This document shows, piece after piece, positions 36,001 to 48,419 of a DNA stretch of 64,000 bases. Made by a program: the position numbers and the translations under genes. The notes under the pieces are model-generated. The model ran no database searches, was not told the DNA's origin, and saw only the letters and a list, made by a program, of their open reading frames with translations. Origin of the DNA: Icerya purchasi (taxonomy: Eukaryota > Arthropoda > Insecta > Hemiptera > Monophlebidae); contig CM077116.1 of assembly GCA_039619475.1 (NCBI GenBank), positions 17,915,443-17,979,442 on the forward strand. The letters are read 5' to 3'. Positions within the stretch are counted from its first letter, which is position 1. Every line of letters begins with the position of its first letter.

Positions 36001-36887
36001 AGAAAATGAACAAGCCCGAAGTGATTTATGTTTTACTTCGCAACTTAAAAACTGCATTTTCTGATTTCACCAAATTAGCTAATTTAACAGCTTTTTTTTT
36101 AATTGTCTATAAAATTTTATTTTTTGTGCGAAAAAAGGTATCACGCGGATTTTTAAATGTTCATGTTAAAAAAAAAAAAAAAAAATGATTTATGTTTTTA
36201 AGTTGGTTATCCAACGGACCTATATAGATGAAGTACCATGTGGTTTGAATTTCGGAGTAAAAAAAAAAGAAATGGATTTCTACCAAGATTGTTATTTGTT
36301 CTGTTTTGTTTTTACAAAACCAACTGGTGCTCTTTTTGATGAAAATAATCGTTTTTATTCTCGCGGTCCAGTAAGCAAATTTTTAGTTCTTTTCACCAAT
36401 AATTACAAATGAGGATCTTCGTTTTGCTTCTTTTTTGAAGTGAAAAACATTCGGTTATTTTCAAATGTCGTCTTAGACAATCTCTTTATTTATTAGTAAG
36501 AACCGTTAAAGTTTTTCTTTTTTTTTTCTTATCGAAGTTAAACATTTGATCTCTTCTAACAACTGTTGTTTATTTTCAGTAATTTCACATCTGGCTCCGC
36601 TGAATTGTTTATTATTTAAAAAATTAAGAATTTTTAATTTTTTACAATCTTAAACTTTAAATATTTCGTCCTTATTCGAATTAAATGAATTATTTATAAA
36701 ACAAAAAAAAAAAAAAAAATCTTTGGCAATTTCAAATCGAACAGAGAATTTCCCGCATTTTATTGATTAATTTCTTTAAAAAATTTTAGAACTTGTTCAT
36801 TACACGTTTTTTCATTTCTTTCGTTCTATTTAAATTTCTTACTAAACGTCGTTTGAATTTATAAAAACAAAAGTAAAAGCGCTGTTT
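33016..36887. other. DGCR6 3' UTR, then AT-rich intergenic DNA
   Basis: The 3' UTR probably ends shortly after the AATAAA at 33204. Beyond it no gene or repeat was recognised. Overlapping minus-strand frames at 33532-34104 and the frames near 35531-36412 have low-complexity, AT-driven composition. Poly-A runs occur at 36169-36185 and 36702-36719. Confidence 0.4.
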
Positions 36888-37145
36888 TATTTTTTTTTGA
36901 TTTTATTCCATCTCTATGTTCTGTCTTTAACTGCTCAGGCTATTATAGAACGTAGAGCGTACAAATGTAACCCGGTTTCCTTGACAAACGTCAGAAATTT
37001 GTCTATGGTGCCAGCAGGAGTCTCCAGCGTTGCGCGAGTTTCTTGTAGTTATAAATGAGATGTGTCATAATTGGTTCGTTTGAAAGCCTACATACGGGAC
37101 AACTTGTTGGAGGAGTAGTGGTGGCATAAAGATAGTTATCGCTAT
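36888..37145 (-). mobile_element. LINE C-terminal relic
   Basis: On the minus strand a short stretch reads SCPVCRLSNEPIMTHLIYNY, KKLAQRW-LLLAP, matching the CP-C------H-L--C zinc-knuckle region that closes I/R1/jockey-type ORF2 proteins, with the last Cys replaced. It is followed after a frameshift by FVKETGLHL. A T-run at 36888-36898 fits a poly(A) tail on the minus strand. Heavily decayed. Confidence 0.45.
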
Positions 37146-39227
37146 TTCATTTTTATTTTCATTGACTTTTTTGTAATGTTAAGTGGCGCTTGCTTTTAGA
37201 GTCATTATTTCAGTTATTGAACATCGCGATCTCTATTTTAATATGTACCGTATGATTTTTTTTTCATCGACTTCTGTTGCTTTGGCTGCTTCGCATTATT
37301 TGATTTCGAGTTCATCCACTCGTTGTCGAACTGTGGTGTCAGCAACTCGGAAAAAAGATCGGTTTTTTAACCTACTTCAATATGAAATCTAAAAACATAT
37401 ACATTTATTTCGGATAATTTTTTGGTTAGTGAATGCGCAAACGTTTCACAAAATACATATTTGTACGCACTCGCAGTTGCCGTAATAGAACAAAATTCAA
37501 AAAAATTATATGCAATAATTATAGAGGTATACTCTTTGACAAAAGAACCTTAAAAATTTAATAAATTACGGTCGAATTTCGACCACTGGGCAACCACTAG
37601 TATACTTTATTTTATCTAAAAACCTGAAAACAAATTGGAGAAAATTTCAGTGAGTAAAATAATCAAATTCTTCGTTGATAATAATTTGTTTATGAATGTG
37701 AATGGAAATTAAATTTTTCTCGTGTAAATTTTTAGAGAGCTGATCATTAAAAAACAATCATGCTTGGGAGCTGATCGTTGGATTTTTGGTTAAGGTTTTT
37801 TAAATTTTTGAATATCGGAGATTTCCGTTCGAATGTCGATTTTAACTGAAATGATTTCGTACAGTGATAACGCGAAAACTATAATTAATCACAGCCAACT
37901 ATCGTTTCGTTAAAACGCGCAGACCGAAAATGCCGTTTTATCAGTTTTCATCGTGCGTACGGAACTTTGCAATTTCGTAATAAAATTTTTGTACAGAACA
38001 AGAATAGTTTTGTGACAATAGAAATTGAATAGTTCTTCTAAAAATAGAGCGAAATGTAAAAAATTCAAAACATTTTAATGTAATAATAGGTAAATTATTT
38101 AAAATTTTTGCGTACGTAATTTAGTATTTCATCTACTTTTGTTCCATTTTTCCATTTTCCAGTCCCCTTCTAATTTTAATTTCTATATGACATTTATTTG
38201 AATGTTCGACTTTTTCTGCTGAACAATCATCCTTCTGCGAGTCTCTCTGACAAAACTTGATATCTCTGCTCCTCTTAAAGAGTGCTTCTTACATTCTTTC
38301 ATTTTTTTCTACTTCCGTTATTCCTGTCCTCGAATTATTTTGATTCTCTATCTTTAGACGCTTCAGAATATAACTTTACTTTCTCCTTCTTTCCATTTTT
38401 TCCGGCTAATGTCCTCGTTGACAAACTTACTAAAAAAACCAAAAAACATAGAAGATCTAACAAGACAAAAAACACTGGTTAAAAAGTAAGGATCACCTCC
38501 CAATATATATGTGTACATAAAAAGATTGTGTTAAATAGATCGAAATAAAAAGGCAGAGTTGTGAACTGATGAGATAAATGTCGGTATAATAAAGACGATA
38601 GATGACGTGGAAGGAATAGAATTAAGTGGTTCCCAACGGTTGCCTAACGGTTTTTTCGGACGACATTTTTGGAAAATTTTAGAATACGGGTTTATTCATT
38701 GATTAGAATTTTTGCTTAAAAGTTTTAATCCTTATGACTTTTGTTGAATTGAATTGTAAAAAGAATATAAGTAGTACAAGTTATAATAAAAATATAACAC
38801 CAAAAAACAAAAAAAAAAAAAACAAAAAACGAATACCTCTTGGATCAACGATCGTGAAACAAGTAAAACGAATATGTAGCGGAAAAATATGATTGGCGAA
38901 CGAGAGGGAAACGGAGATTATAATATTTTTTTATGAACTCACTGCGATTAGAGGACGTAGTCGTGCTGTACTTGAAATTAACTAAAATTAAGGGAAATTT
39001 TGGTTTATAATAATGAATTTCGGAAATAGTTTTTTGCTTTTAAAATGAACCATATTGATACTTTGTACCCTGCATTAATTTTCAAACCTTCTCGTTAAAG
39101 CTCTTTCTGAAATTATTATAATTTATACGAACATTGCTGGAAGTTTCTGGTTTTTTTCTGCTTTTCAAATATTGACGCACGAATAGAGAGCGATTTACTT
39201 CTAAGTTGTTTTTTTTCTTAATTTAAA
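37146..39227. other. No recognised feature
   Basis: AT-rich intergenic DNA with a few poly-A/T runs (38807-38828). No domain-bearing frame. Confidence 0.4.
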
Positions 39228-39283
39228 ATAAATTGTGGGTCTCACAGGGCAAGCATGCTCGTTGTGTGAGTGCCCAACACTTT
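39228..39283 (+). repeat. Short segment shared with the LINE start at 14455
   Basis: AATTGTGGGTCTCACAGGGC, then TGCTCGTTGTGTGAGTGCCC, closely matches 14458-14511 (GTTGTGGATCTTACAGGGTA, TGCCCGTTGTGCGAGTGCCC). It is probably the 5' end of the same LINE family, here as a small fragment. Confidence 0.55.
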
Positions 39284-39589
39284 TATTAACGTTTATTCAA
39301 AGTACAAAATTACAACTATTCTTGCTTATCCTATATATCATAATATTAGTCAACTTATGATTATATAATTTAATAACGTAGTACACACATACAAATACGT
39401 ATACCCGTCGCAAATACTCATCTGCACACCGATACATGAGGGCAGCTAAATATCTTCAAATCAAGGAACCTGATCTTATTTTAAAGATAAATGACAGGGT
39501 AAGGAAACAAAAAAATACGAGAATAAATAAATAAAAAGAGAACAATAAAAGAAAATTATAAAATAGCAAGATTTGGAACTTATCTTGGG
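39284..39589. other. Probable 3' UTR of the following minus-strand LINE relic
   Basis: No further recognisable content. Confidence 0.3.
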
Positions 39590-40130
39590 TTTTACTCTTT
39601 ACACGATTCTTTCAGCCATTTTACTACTTCCTTTTTCCACAAATCGAGTTTTTTTTCGTTTAATATATGATTGGGCATTTTAATAATTGTTTTGATTACA
39701 ATTGAATCATCAATGTTATCAATTCGTAGATTTACGCCTCGAGGATAGATGTAATATGTATTACTTTGGTTTCTTGTTAACGGAATTTTTTATGTCTGGA
39801 TGGTAATTTTATATTATTGACATTTTAAATTCTAGTAATCTGTAATAAAAATAGTACATCTTGGGAGACATTTCGTTGTTTTCCTTGCACCAAGTCGATC
39901 TAGAATCGTTTTGCTTCCAGTGGGGGGAAATATAAGTTTCAAACACCTTTTCTGCATTTTACTTATTTTATTTATTTCCCTTTTTCTTAGCCTCGTCCCC
40001 TATTTGAATTCCATATAAAATTCTAGACATTATTATTGAATCACAGGTTTCCAAAAAACATTATAGCAGCGCTAGTATTAATATTTGTAACATGTTTGAA
40101 AAGATCTCGGCGATGACCGTAACTGAGGTA
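39590..40130 (-). mobile_element. LINE ORF2 C-terminal relic
   Basis: Read from 40130 down, frames broken by shifts give MSRILYGIQI (compare I-PILLYG--IW), ISKMQKRCLKLIFPPTG (compare Q---L--I), YPRGVNLRID, and finally a longer clean stretch MPNHILNEKKLDLWKKEVVK then WLKESCKE and a stop at about 39592. The order fits the thumb and C-terminus of a LINE reverse transcriptase. No catalytic motifs remain. The clade is uncertain. Confidence 0.5.
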
Positions 40131-42649
40131 TAATCGAGGAAACTACATCTCATTAATTATTGCTTGATTCCATTATTGATATAGTTATCGGGTTGGCAAT
40201 GTTTTATTAATCTTTAAATTATTATAAGTTCGTGTATTTGTATGTTAATATGACAGGAGAAAAATTAAACTGCGCAGTTGTGTTTGCAATCAGGTGCAAA
40301 TTACCTTAAAAATGCCTCCATTATGCTTTTTCGCTAATTACATTCTTTGGTAGCGGTAGTATTGGAACGGTTGGTCATTATATTAAAATTAAAAAGTACG
40401 ATTAAAAAGGTGCATTAAAAGTCGATAAAAAATCGATAAATTGAACTGTCGATTGTTAAGTTTTTTTAGTTATATCTTTCGGTGATGTTTTTTTCCGCAT
40501 ACCTTTTCCTTATAGACATTTTCGGAGTCAAAAAAAGTTCTTCATGTACGACAATGTGAATGAACTCGTCGAATTTTAAGGGCGTAACTCTATGAAAATA
40601 CTGTTCGCGGTACAAAAAAATAAATAAAAATGAAAATGAGAAAGGATGCGAATTTATTTGGTAATATCTAATAAGGCATTGATAAAAGTTATATGTTTTA
40701 GTTAATTAAAATTAGGAAATACTTCCTGAGCGCTATATTAATCAGATTGATGCGGAGGGCGCTCTAATTTATGCATTTTTTAGAACGAAAGAGCATCGTT
40801 TGACTAATGGACCGCATGGAAAGGGTGGCAATGGGAGTTGGAAATTATTAGTAGAGAATTGGTGAGATGTAAAAACAATGAAAGCAATCACGGAAGGTGA
40901 GTGAAGACACTTCAAATCGTTGACGTTTATCGCTCTTTTAATTTAAGAATTTGTGTGGGTTTTTGTATTTTTTCTATATTCTAACGATGAGAATACGTCG
41001 ATTTAAAAAAAAAAAAAAACAAGAATGTGAATTGGTTGTTGACTTTTTAGAATTTTATTTTAGCTAATTTTTGTTTGGTTCCATTAAAAATTTGTTTTTT
41101 TTCTAATCTACGTTCTTAAGGTAAGTAACATGATAATACTTTAAACCAATTGCGTTTGTTCTATTCATAAAAATTTCCCTAAAGAAACTCTGTTTCTTCG
41201 TGTAATTTGGTAGCTAGAGGAGAGACCACCATTTACACTTCTGAATAAACAAAGAATTGGAATAAAATTGGTCTGTATACGGTTAAAGGCTACATATGTA
41301 CAAATAAAAATAAATAAACGTACGTGGTGAACATGTAATCTCTTCTTTTTGAAGTCGGTAAAAAGCTGCTCGAATTTAAAAATTCAGTCGAATAGTTCGT
41401 CGGTGCTTGAATAATTTTTCATCTAAACTGTAGCACATCTATTGCAGCGCAGTTGATTATGTTCAGTAAATACGAAGACAATTGGCATATTATAAATGTA
41501 AAATAAAAAATAAAAATCATTAAAAATAGTTGCGAGTGCACGGCTTATTGTTGCAGTGTGTAGACTGAATGAAACGGTGATAATAACGTTACCTAGATCA
41601 CAGTCGGTGTAAACGAAAAACCGTCGGCTAATACGATATCCTTTTCGATACCTATTAACATTGACATTTTAGATGTCCAACTGAAGAAGAAATACCAACA
41701 GCTAAAGCAACCTTTTTACACTTAAAAAAGCAAAGAAAAAAAAGTCTCGCAGGAGTTTACATTTAAATTTGCTCCAAGTGGCCCGGAAAAAAATCTGTTT
41801 GCTTGAAGCCTAAAAATAAAAATAGAATTTTCCTTTTATTATTTTTACAAACGACCAAATCTGATCTCAGATTTATGATAAATTATAGGCATATTTGAAT
41901 TTTTCACTCTGATCGTACTCAAACTCTCGTAGATATTAATGAAAAATAAATGAAACATACAATTGTCTAATCACAACTGAAAGAGTACAGGGCACTGTTG
42001 AAGAGGCAGACCCGGGGTAACAGCGGTAGTTGATGATTTTTTTTTATGTTTAAAAAAGCACTAAATGAAGCTAAGAACATTCTACAAAATTTATTCAACC
42101 TTATTTGAACAATGTGATCAGTTTCAGACACTTGACGCGTTTTGATTGTTATATTGCTGTCGAAGCCTGAAAAAATCCCTTTTTGAGCGATAGTTGTTGA
42201 CTGATCTCATTAAATTCAGTAGAAATTTATTAGTAACTGTTTTTAGCGGATATTTAATCTGACACGGCATTTGATACTGGACGACTTCCCGTTGATGATA
42301 GTCAACCTCCAGTTCTTTGTATTTCCTCTACCATTATTACGCAGTCTCTTCTTTCTCATGATATGTTTTTTTTTTTTACGCTTATGAATTAAAAGGAAAC
42401 GGCGAAAGCAGCCATTCTCGCACCTTTACGAAGTAATTTTTGTACGATGCAGCCGTTCAGTATAGCAAGCGCTCCGCAGCTACTTTGGTAAGAATTAATC
42501 ATTGCTGCTTCCAATGTAGACAATCAAAAGCCTTCCGCTAGTCCGTAAAGCGTAGAATTACTTCTACGTTACGATCATCGTGGTGTTTTTTAATTAATTG
42601 TCCTCTGATGCTGTTTTGTTACTCATCCGCACGCAATGTGCTTTTTCAT
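40131..42649. other. No recognised feature
   Basis: AT-rich intergenic DNA. A GAAGTCGGTAAAAAG stretch at about 41354 resembles one end of the repeat at 47027 in opposite orientation, but is too short to call. Confidence 0.4.
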
Positions 42650-43700
42650 TAAGGTGTACAATCGATCATAATGATCATTGACAGTCGCCACCTTAGATAG
42701 GGTATCGTGATTGACATTTAGCCTATCAGGAATTTTGTGATTTTACGCCGTTCCATTCGATTCAGTGACTGGCGTACACATTATCAGAATGGCAATCCCG
42801 TCACTTCCTGCACAATGTCCATTCACCTTATAGTTATGCGTCTCGTTGGACACTTTCTATTAATCGTTCCCATGCCCATCGTGAGTTCTGTTCCTTCCTG
42901 TTTCCGCATTATATGTCCAAAAAATGCCTTTGTGTGGTATGCCGATTTCTTTTAATACCGATTCATTCGTACGTTTCGCTGACCATAGAATTCTCAAGGG
43001 TCTTCTCCGGCACCGCATTTCGAAGCTGTCGATTCTTTTTCTGTCCATTTTCTTTTCAGATTTTGTTTAGTTTTGTCATGGCGTCATTCTAACGATATTA
43101 ATTTTCCATCTTATGGAGCCTCCTTTATCTTCCAAAATTGAACCTAAGTATTTGAATCTACCAAGTGCTCTTTCATTAGGCGGTGTATTATGATGTTTTC
43201 TCGATCTATTATCATAATTTTTGTGATTTACTTACGCTTAATCCATATTGAGTCGGAATCGTTTTTCCATTTCATTCTTGTCACCAACTATTAAAGCAGT
43301 ATCATCTGCATATCTGGCATTTGTTATTTTCCGTCCTGCTACTATTACATGACTCCTTTGCAAACATAGAACAGTATAACCTCTTTATGATATATACAGA
43401 GTATTCTTTGGTGTACCCGTTTAACATCGGCCACAGTTTGTGCCATTGAACATTGTCAAAGGGCTTTTGGTAGTGTGTGAAGCAAATTACTACAGGGGTA
43501 TACTCGCGAGTTTTTCTACCAGTAATTCCATATTAGGAGTTTGTTCCCGTGTGCCTCCTCCTTTCATAAAACCTGATTGCTCTTCGGCCATTTCTGCAGT
43601 CATTTGCGCGTAGATTCGGTTGTTTAGTATCCGCGGAAATTGCTTTTCTCCTATCTCGTTAGTAGCGAACCAGTATACGCCTCTCGAGTTAAAGGGGGAC
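42650..43700 (-). mobile_element. LINE reverse-transcriptase relic with YADD box
   Basis: Minus-strand blocks appear in correct order from 43650 to 42660: NRIYAQMTAEMAEEQSGFMK then GGGTREQTPNM (compare EEQ-GF--GRGTR-AI), NARYADDTALIVGDKNEM (catalytic YADD at about 43300), RALGRFKYLGS, DSFEMRCRRRPLRILWSAKR then TNESVLKEIGI, and a GHIMRKQEG-type tail. These are landmarks of the same broad LINE group as the 8.5-kb copy, in more complete but more decayed form: frameshifts and stops separate almost every block. No intact protein remains. Confidence 0.75.
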
Positions 43701-45258
43701 TCTACATAGCGGTTGGGCTGCGGGGAATAGTCTTCAGTTCTACTGCTGCTTTATACATGTATAAATTAAATAAGGAAAGTAAACTGTTAAAAAAGTATCC
43801 GCCTTTCATGTGAAAAACCTGCGTAGACTATTAGCAGCGAATAAACGCTGTTCGGATGTAAATAATATACTCGGAGGAATCAATTTCATTCATTAGGTAC
43901 GTTTACGTGCGAGTTAAAACATACAAAAATTTGAATAAAAAAAGTCAATAGATTAAGTTGTAATTTTTTCGTAATTGTGTAAATTTTCTCATTCTACCGT
44001 ACGTTTTCTGATCTTATATCATACTTTTTGCTCAGATGCAAATTTTTGTTAATCATAGAGGATGATCCTTTTCTCGGTATTATATGACACTTCATCTGTT
44101 TCATATACTTTTCGGCGCTAGACACATGTCGACTAGGAGGTCGTATAGATTAGGAGAATTTCGATAATCAACGGGTCGCGTTTGTGTTACAGATCGTACT
44201 TTCTTGGGTTCCCTGTTTTTTTTTACAGAATCGCTTTTGTCTATGAATTCTAAAATCTTAGCATTTCTACCTCTTATCGCGCATTTTGTACATATGCTTT
44301 CGCTTCCATCCTCAGATGTTCTTTCTGGCGGTCGAGTTAATCATATAAATATCGTGTAAACATTCAAAAACTTCCGAATGACCTTATGTTCTTGTTAAAA
44401 AGTTCAAAACGGTTTACGTAAACCAACGTGTTAGCGTGAAATTAAACGATACGATTACAAGTAATAAATCTAAATAGGGAATATAATCTAAGATGGTTAG
44501 GGTAGGTTGAATAGTGAATATTCGGTAGAAGGAAAAATTCATGTCAAGAAGCCCAGATTATTTCTTAATGTTGGCAGTGAAATCGAACCTAACCTGTTAT
44601 CCGGTCTAGAAGTTCACTTACGGACAAGCCCTGCCTGAATAGCGACGGAATGTTAGGAATAGTATCTTAAGTGGCCAGGTCAGCTACACGATTTGACTCG
44701 ATTTGGTGATAGCTGAACATCGAACGGGAGCCTAACTATAGTACACCCTTATTCTATAAAGCGTAGATATTTAGGTTCAATAACTCGTTAAAAAAGCTGC
44801 TAGTACAATACTAATAGGCTATGTGATTTTTATCGATAGCCGTCGCGAGCTTGTCCACAATAAAAACTTGAATTTGTTTATTATAACACTCCCGATTAAC
44901 GCTTTATTAATCTTAAAACAAGATTTTGAGAAGTTAAAAAAGGGACACACTTAGGTATTATAAAATTCTGGGTTTTCCTACTGCTGGTAATTTAGTTACA
45001 AATGAAGCACGACAAAGGATCATAGTATTTGTAAATTTATGCAAATATTGCTGTTTCATTGGATTACTTAATAGAGTTTGCAATTTGAACAAGTGATAGA
45101 TTTTCGCTAGTGGAATTGGCGTTTATTTCTTTGTCTACAAATAAAAGATTAGGATTTCTCTTATGTTAACCGTGATTACTCCGAGCAAAACTGTATCACA
45201 TATATGGACAAACGTAAAGCTGCCATTTCCCTGTATGTATAGCCATATAGTTGATGAT
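43701..45258. other. No recognised feature
   Basis: AT-rich, somewhat more balanced composition at 44460-44780, without any protein-like frame or repeat I can name. Confidence 0.4.
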
Positions 45259-45412
45259 TTTTTTTTTTTTTTTTTTTTTGTTTAGCGTCAACTATGGACA
45301 TCAACCCATCTTGCGAGTGAATTTTTTTTGAAGTATCGATGTGTGGCAGCAGGGTCGAAGCAGGTCCTATCCAATCGGATTACTGACTGACCAATTACGC
45401 CACGGTAGCTAC
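45259..45412 (-). repeat. tRNA-derived SINE, copy 3 (best preserved)
   Basis: On the minus strand the head reads GTAGCTACCGTGGCGTAATT then GGTCAGTCAG (A box), with the B-box-like GCTTCGACCCTGCTGCC further on. The body carries GATGGGTTGATGTCCATAGT, and it closes with poly(A) seen as about 20 T's at 45260-45279. This is the clearest copy of the family also found at 3030 and 31450. Confidence 0.7.
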
Positions 45413-46489
45413 CTCAGCAGTTGAGAACTATCTATGGATGGTTAATTAATAATTATTTTTACGCATAATAACTGCGATACCAATTAGTTTCGTCACGGTA
45501 TTCATAGCTATACGCAACACATTTAATAACTTTGGTACCCCTTGTTAAGAAAGATGCAATGCTTAATATTTTTTTAAAATATGTATAAGCGTGAACGGTG
45601 TAGTTAAAAATTCATCGAGTAATAATGTCATTATAAATGTTACGACTCTGTTATCACAATTTACTTTTAAATGTTTAAAAAAAAAAATTTCACGATTTAG
45701 TTTCGTTTTTAAAATTCGATAAAAGTTGAATTTTAACAACATTATTAATCGTGATGTAAGCATTAAAAAATACTAATTCCCAGATTTTTTAACGAAACTC
45801 TAATACCTCCGGCCTGGGGCCCTAGAGGAGGGAGTGATTCTTCTTTAATATTCCCTCGTCTACCCAGTTTTTTTTTTTTTTTTTATTCGCTGAACGTTTG
45901 ATATTTATTTCGGCTAGTATTTCGACTTATCTGCGTGGCCGGTTAAGTTCGAGGACTTAAGGGGTGCTCTTCCGGTGGATTTAATTTTAAGAAAATTTAT
46001 CGTTGAGCAATGTAGTTTCTAAGAAAAAATGATTGATCATGTTTTTATACTACTCGAGTTATATTTGTTTACTAAACGACAGTACCATAATTATAAAAAA
46101 TAACAGGTTAAATGATAACTTTACGGCTTATTTACAGTGTTTTAAAATAGGGACTTGAGCGAACGATTTATTTATCATTATTAGACATCTTTTCATTTAC
46201 GGACGAAAGGGAATTATTATTCTAATGAAATTTCCTTAAAACCACATTTGTCGAGTCTTATCAGCTCTGTTCTAGGTAATTACGTATCAGTGAATAAGTA
46301 AATACGTACGGCATAGAGAGCGTTTAACAACGTTTAAATAAAACTAACGCGTCGTAACTTATAACGATATATAGTTGATTGCAACTGTTTAACTTGCGAC
46401 CACTGCTTTGTGTTTCATCTGCGGACTCTTCTTGAAGGTTGTTTCTGTTTCATCACCATCGTTCGCTAATTGTGAATTTTACGTCTAAA
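45413..46489. other. Intergenic DNA upstream of the secreted-peptide exon
   Basis: No gene recognised. GC-richer patch CTCCGGCCTGGGGCCCTAGA at about 45808; a T-run at 45870-45888. The promoter and any 5' UTR exon of the following gene would lie near its right end. Confidence 0.4.
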
Positions 46490-46671
46490 ATGAACTCGGC
46501 TATTACATTTGCGCTGCTATTAGTATGTACATTAGCGTACCACGTGCAAAATACTCCAGCAGTTGGCAGCCCAAACTGGCAAAATGATTTATCGTACAAC
46601 AGTTATCCAAACGTTATCAGCAAAGGTAAAAATAACAGTTTCGCCTTCGGACGAAGACAGTATGGAGATAG
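46490..46671 (+). CDS. Putative secreted peptide precursor, first coding exon
   Basis: The ATG at 46490 (context TAAAATG) opens a 60-residue frame. Residues 2-17 (NSAITFALLLVCTLAY) form a typical signal peptide with likely cleavage after Ala16 or nearby. The remainder is polar, with SPNWQ and SYNSYP, and then NNSFAFGRR: a Gly followed by two Arg, the canonical site for dibasic cleavage and C-terminal amidation. The exon can end at AG|GTGAAT (46671, phase 2); an alternative donor AAAG|GTAAAA at about 46625 would remove the amidation site. I do not recognise the peptide family. The layout (signal peptide, short spacer, candidate amidated peptide) suggests a neuropeptide or hormone precursor, by inference. 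Downstream exons were not found in the window. Confidence 0.5.
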
Positions 46672-47469
46672 GTGAATATTATATATATATATTTCTTGCA
46701 ATATTATGTTTTTATTTCCTTCGTTTATTTATCGGTCGAAACAAGAATGTAATAAATTATTCGAAATAATTCAATTATTTTTAATTTATGTTGTTGCATT
46801 AAAATCTGCGCTTTTGGAACTATTACAAACTTCAGGATTCTTTATAAAATTTGAACCTTGGGAGTTATTTATAATTCTAAACCCGTTAAGTTGCAATTAT
46901 TTTCTTTTAAACTAATTCTTTGCTGCGTAAAACACAGATTAGTTCCTATATATCTTGTGTAGTTCTATTTTCCAGCCCGTACGGATAATTTTATATAAAA
47001 ATTTCAATCAATCGGCTTGGTTTCTGTTTTTACCGACTTCCAAAAAATAGGAGGTTACACGTTCATCGCTTTTTTTTCGTTTTTTTTTTTTTTATGTTTG
47101 TTCGTGCAAATTTATATTCATATGGACCGATTTTTCTGATTCTTTGTCTATTAGAAAGTGTACCACTTGAACCATGCGAGTCCAAATGAACTATATATTG
47201 TTCAGGGCAAAAAAAAAAGAAAAGAAAAAATAACCATGCGAGTACTGATGAAAATCGGTAAATATGAACTGAGCATTTGTTAAAAAACGTAAAAAAAAGG
47301 TGACCTCTTTGGATAATATCTTTTCCTTCATATTTTTTATTAGTATAATAGGAGCGATTGTATTCTTTTAGTCTATATAAACTAAGTTTTATACATACGT
47401 CATTTATGCGATTTCCCTAATTAAAAATGTTGTCTATTTTAAACTTTAAATATTTATAGCTTTTCACCG
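46672..47469. other. Probable intron with a dispersed repeat
   Basis: AT-rich. At 47027-47320 lies a recognisable arthropod repeat type: ACCGACTTCCAAAAAATAGG then AGGTTACACGTTCATCG, a long T-run, and ATTCATATGGACCGATTTTT. Confidence 0.4.
47027..47320. repeat. Dispersed repeat of the ACCGACTTCCAAAA type
   Basis: The start phrase, the AGGAGGTTACA-type block, poly-T, and a GGACCGATTT block resemble a short repeat widespread in insect genomes. I recognise the pattern but cannot assign a family name; the right limit is approximate. Confidence 0.45.
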
Positions 47470-48270
47470 GTTCAACGATGCTGCACTCCGCAGTAGTTTT
47501 TTCTCATTGTATGCAAACAACTAGTTGAATGGCATTTTTTTATGCTGAGCTGATAATTTTGATTGTGATTACTTGGATTAATCCACAGTAACTTTGTTTT
47601 TTCTGTATTTAGCTGTAGTCTTTTATCGTGTAGCCACAGATTTAAGTTATTTAGGTACTCCTGAAGTTGCTTTTCAGCACCAGTGATACTTCTGTTTGTT
47701 GATATTAGAGCTATGTCATCCGCACATGCGAATACTTTACTGAATTTTTTTGCTCCGTCTAAGCTTCTCGTATAAACTAAAAATAGTAGAGGGACCAACA
47801 TTGTAGCTTGCGGCACACCACGTTTAATAATTAGTACTTGACAGTATGTGTCTTCAATTCTCACTGCCCCACTTCTGCTCTTTAAATAATCTATACACCA
47901 GTATAATGGTTTCTGTTCAACTGATTTTCTTTAGAGTTCTCTTATTAGCTTATCATGCCTAACTGAATCAGAAATTTTAGTCGGGTCTATGAATATACTA
48001 TACACTGTTTCCTTTACGATAAGTTAGGATATATGACGTCGGTGATATCGCTTAACAGTTTCGAAGTATTTTTAACTTTTTGAAAGCCACATTGGTCAGT
48101 GGGTACAACACTATCACTTTTAATGTAATTTTGAAATTGCGCCGCTATATGTTTTTCCGTAATTTTCACAATTACTGATTGTTTCGCTATAGGTTTGTAA
48201 TTTTCATACTCTGTGAATTTACCCATTTTGTAAATTGGACTTATTTCTGATTTTTTAAGTCTATTTAGTA
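47470..48270 (-). mobile_element. LINE reverse-transcriptase relic (fingers and palm)
   Basis: The minus strand shows the RT N-terminal part at 48262-48014: ISPIYKMGKFTEYENYKPIA, SVIVKITEKHIAAQFQNYI and TDQCGFQ (compare ---Q-GF). After a gap with shifts, 47864-47472 gives the palm: RGVPQATMLVPLLFLVYTRS (compare GVPQGS-LGPLLFL-Y) and FACADDIALIS with the two catalytic aspartates kept. This runs on through LNLWLHDKRLQLNTEKTKLL. Tyr of the YADD box is Cys. The thumb and C-terminus are missing at the left end. It abuts another LINE relic to its right. Confidence 0.8.
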
Positions 48271-48419
48271 TAATTACCGTATGTATGGTATCCGTGACAT
48301 TTTATTGATGTATCCATTGTATGTCTTATGAGTCTCATGTTCTTTATTCTTATTTTATCCAGACCTGGTTCTTATTTTATATTTTATCTATTATATTTAT
48401 TACTTGATCCTTAATTGAA

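Noticed and set aside
35531..36412. Several short frames suggestive of a small gene
   Set aside because: No domain or conserved pattern, and poly-A runs extend two of them; the splice signals are not convincing.
44480..44520. GGTTAGGGTAGGTT as insect-type telomeric repeat
   Set aside because: Only about two imperfect units; no array.
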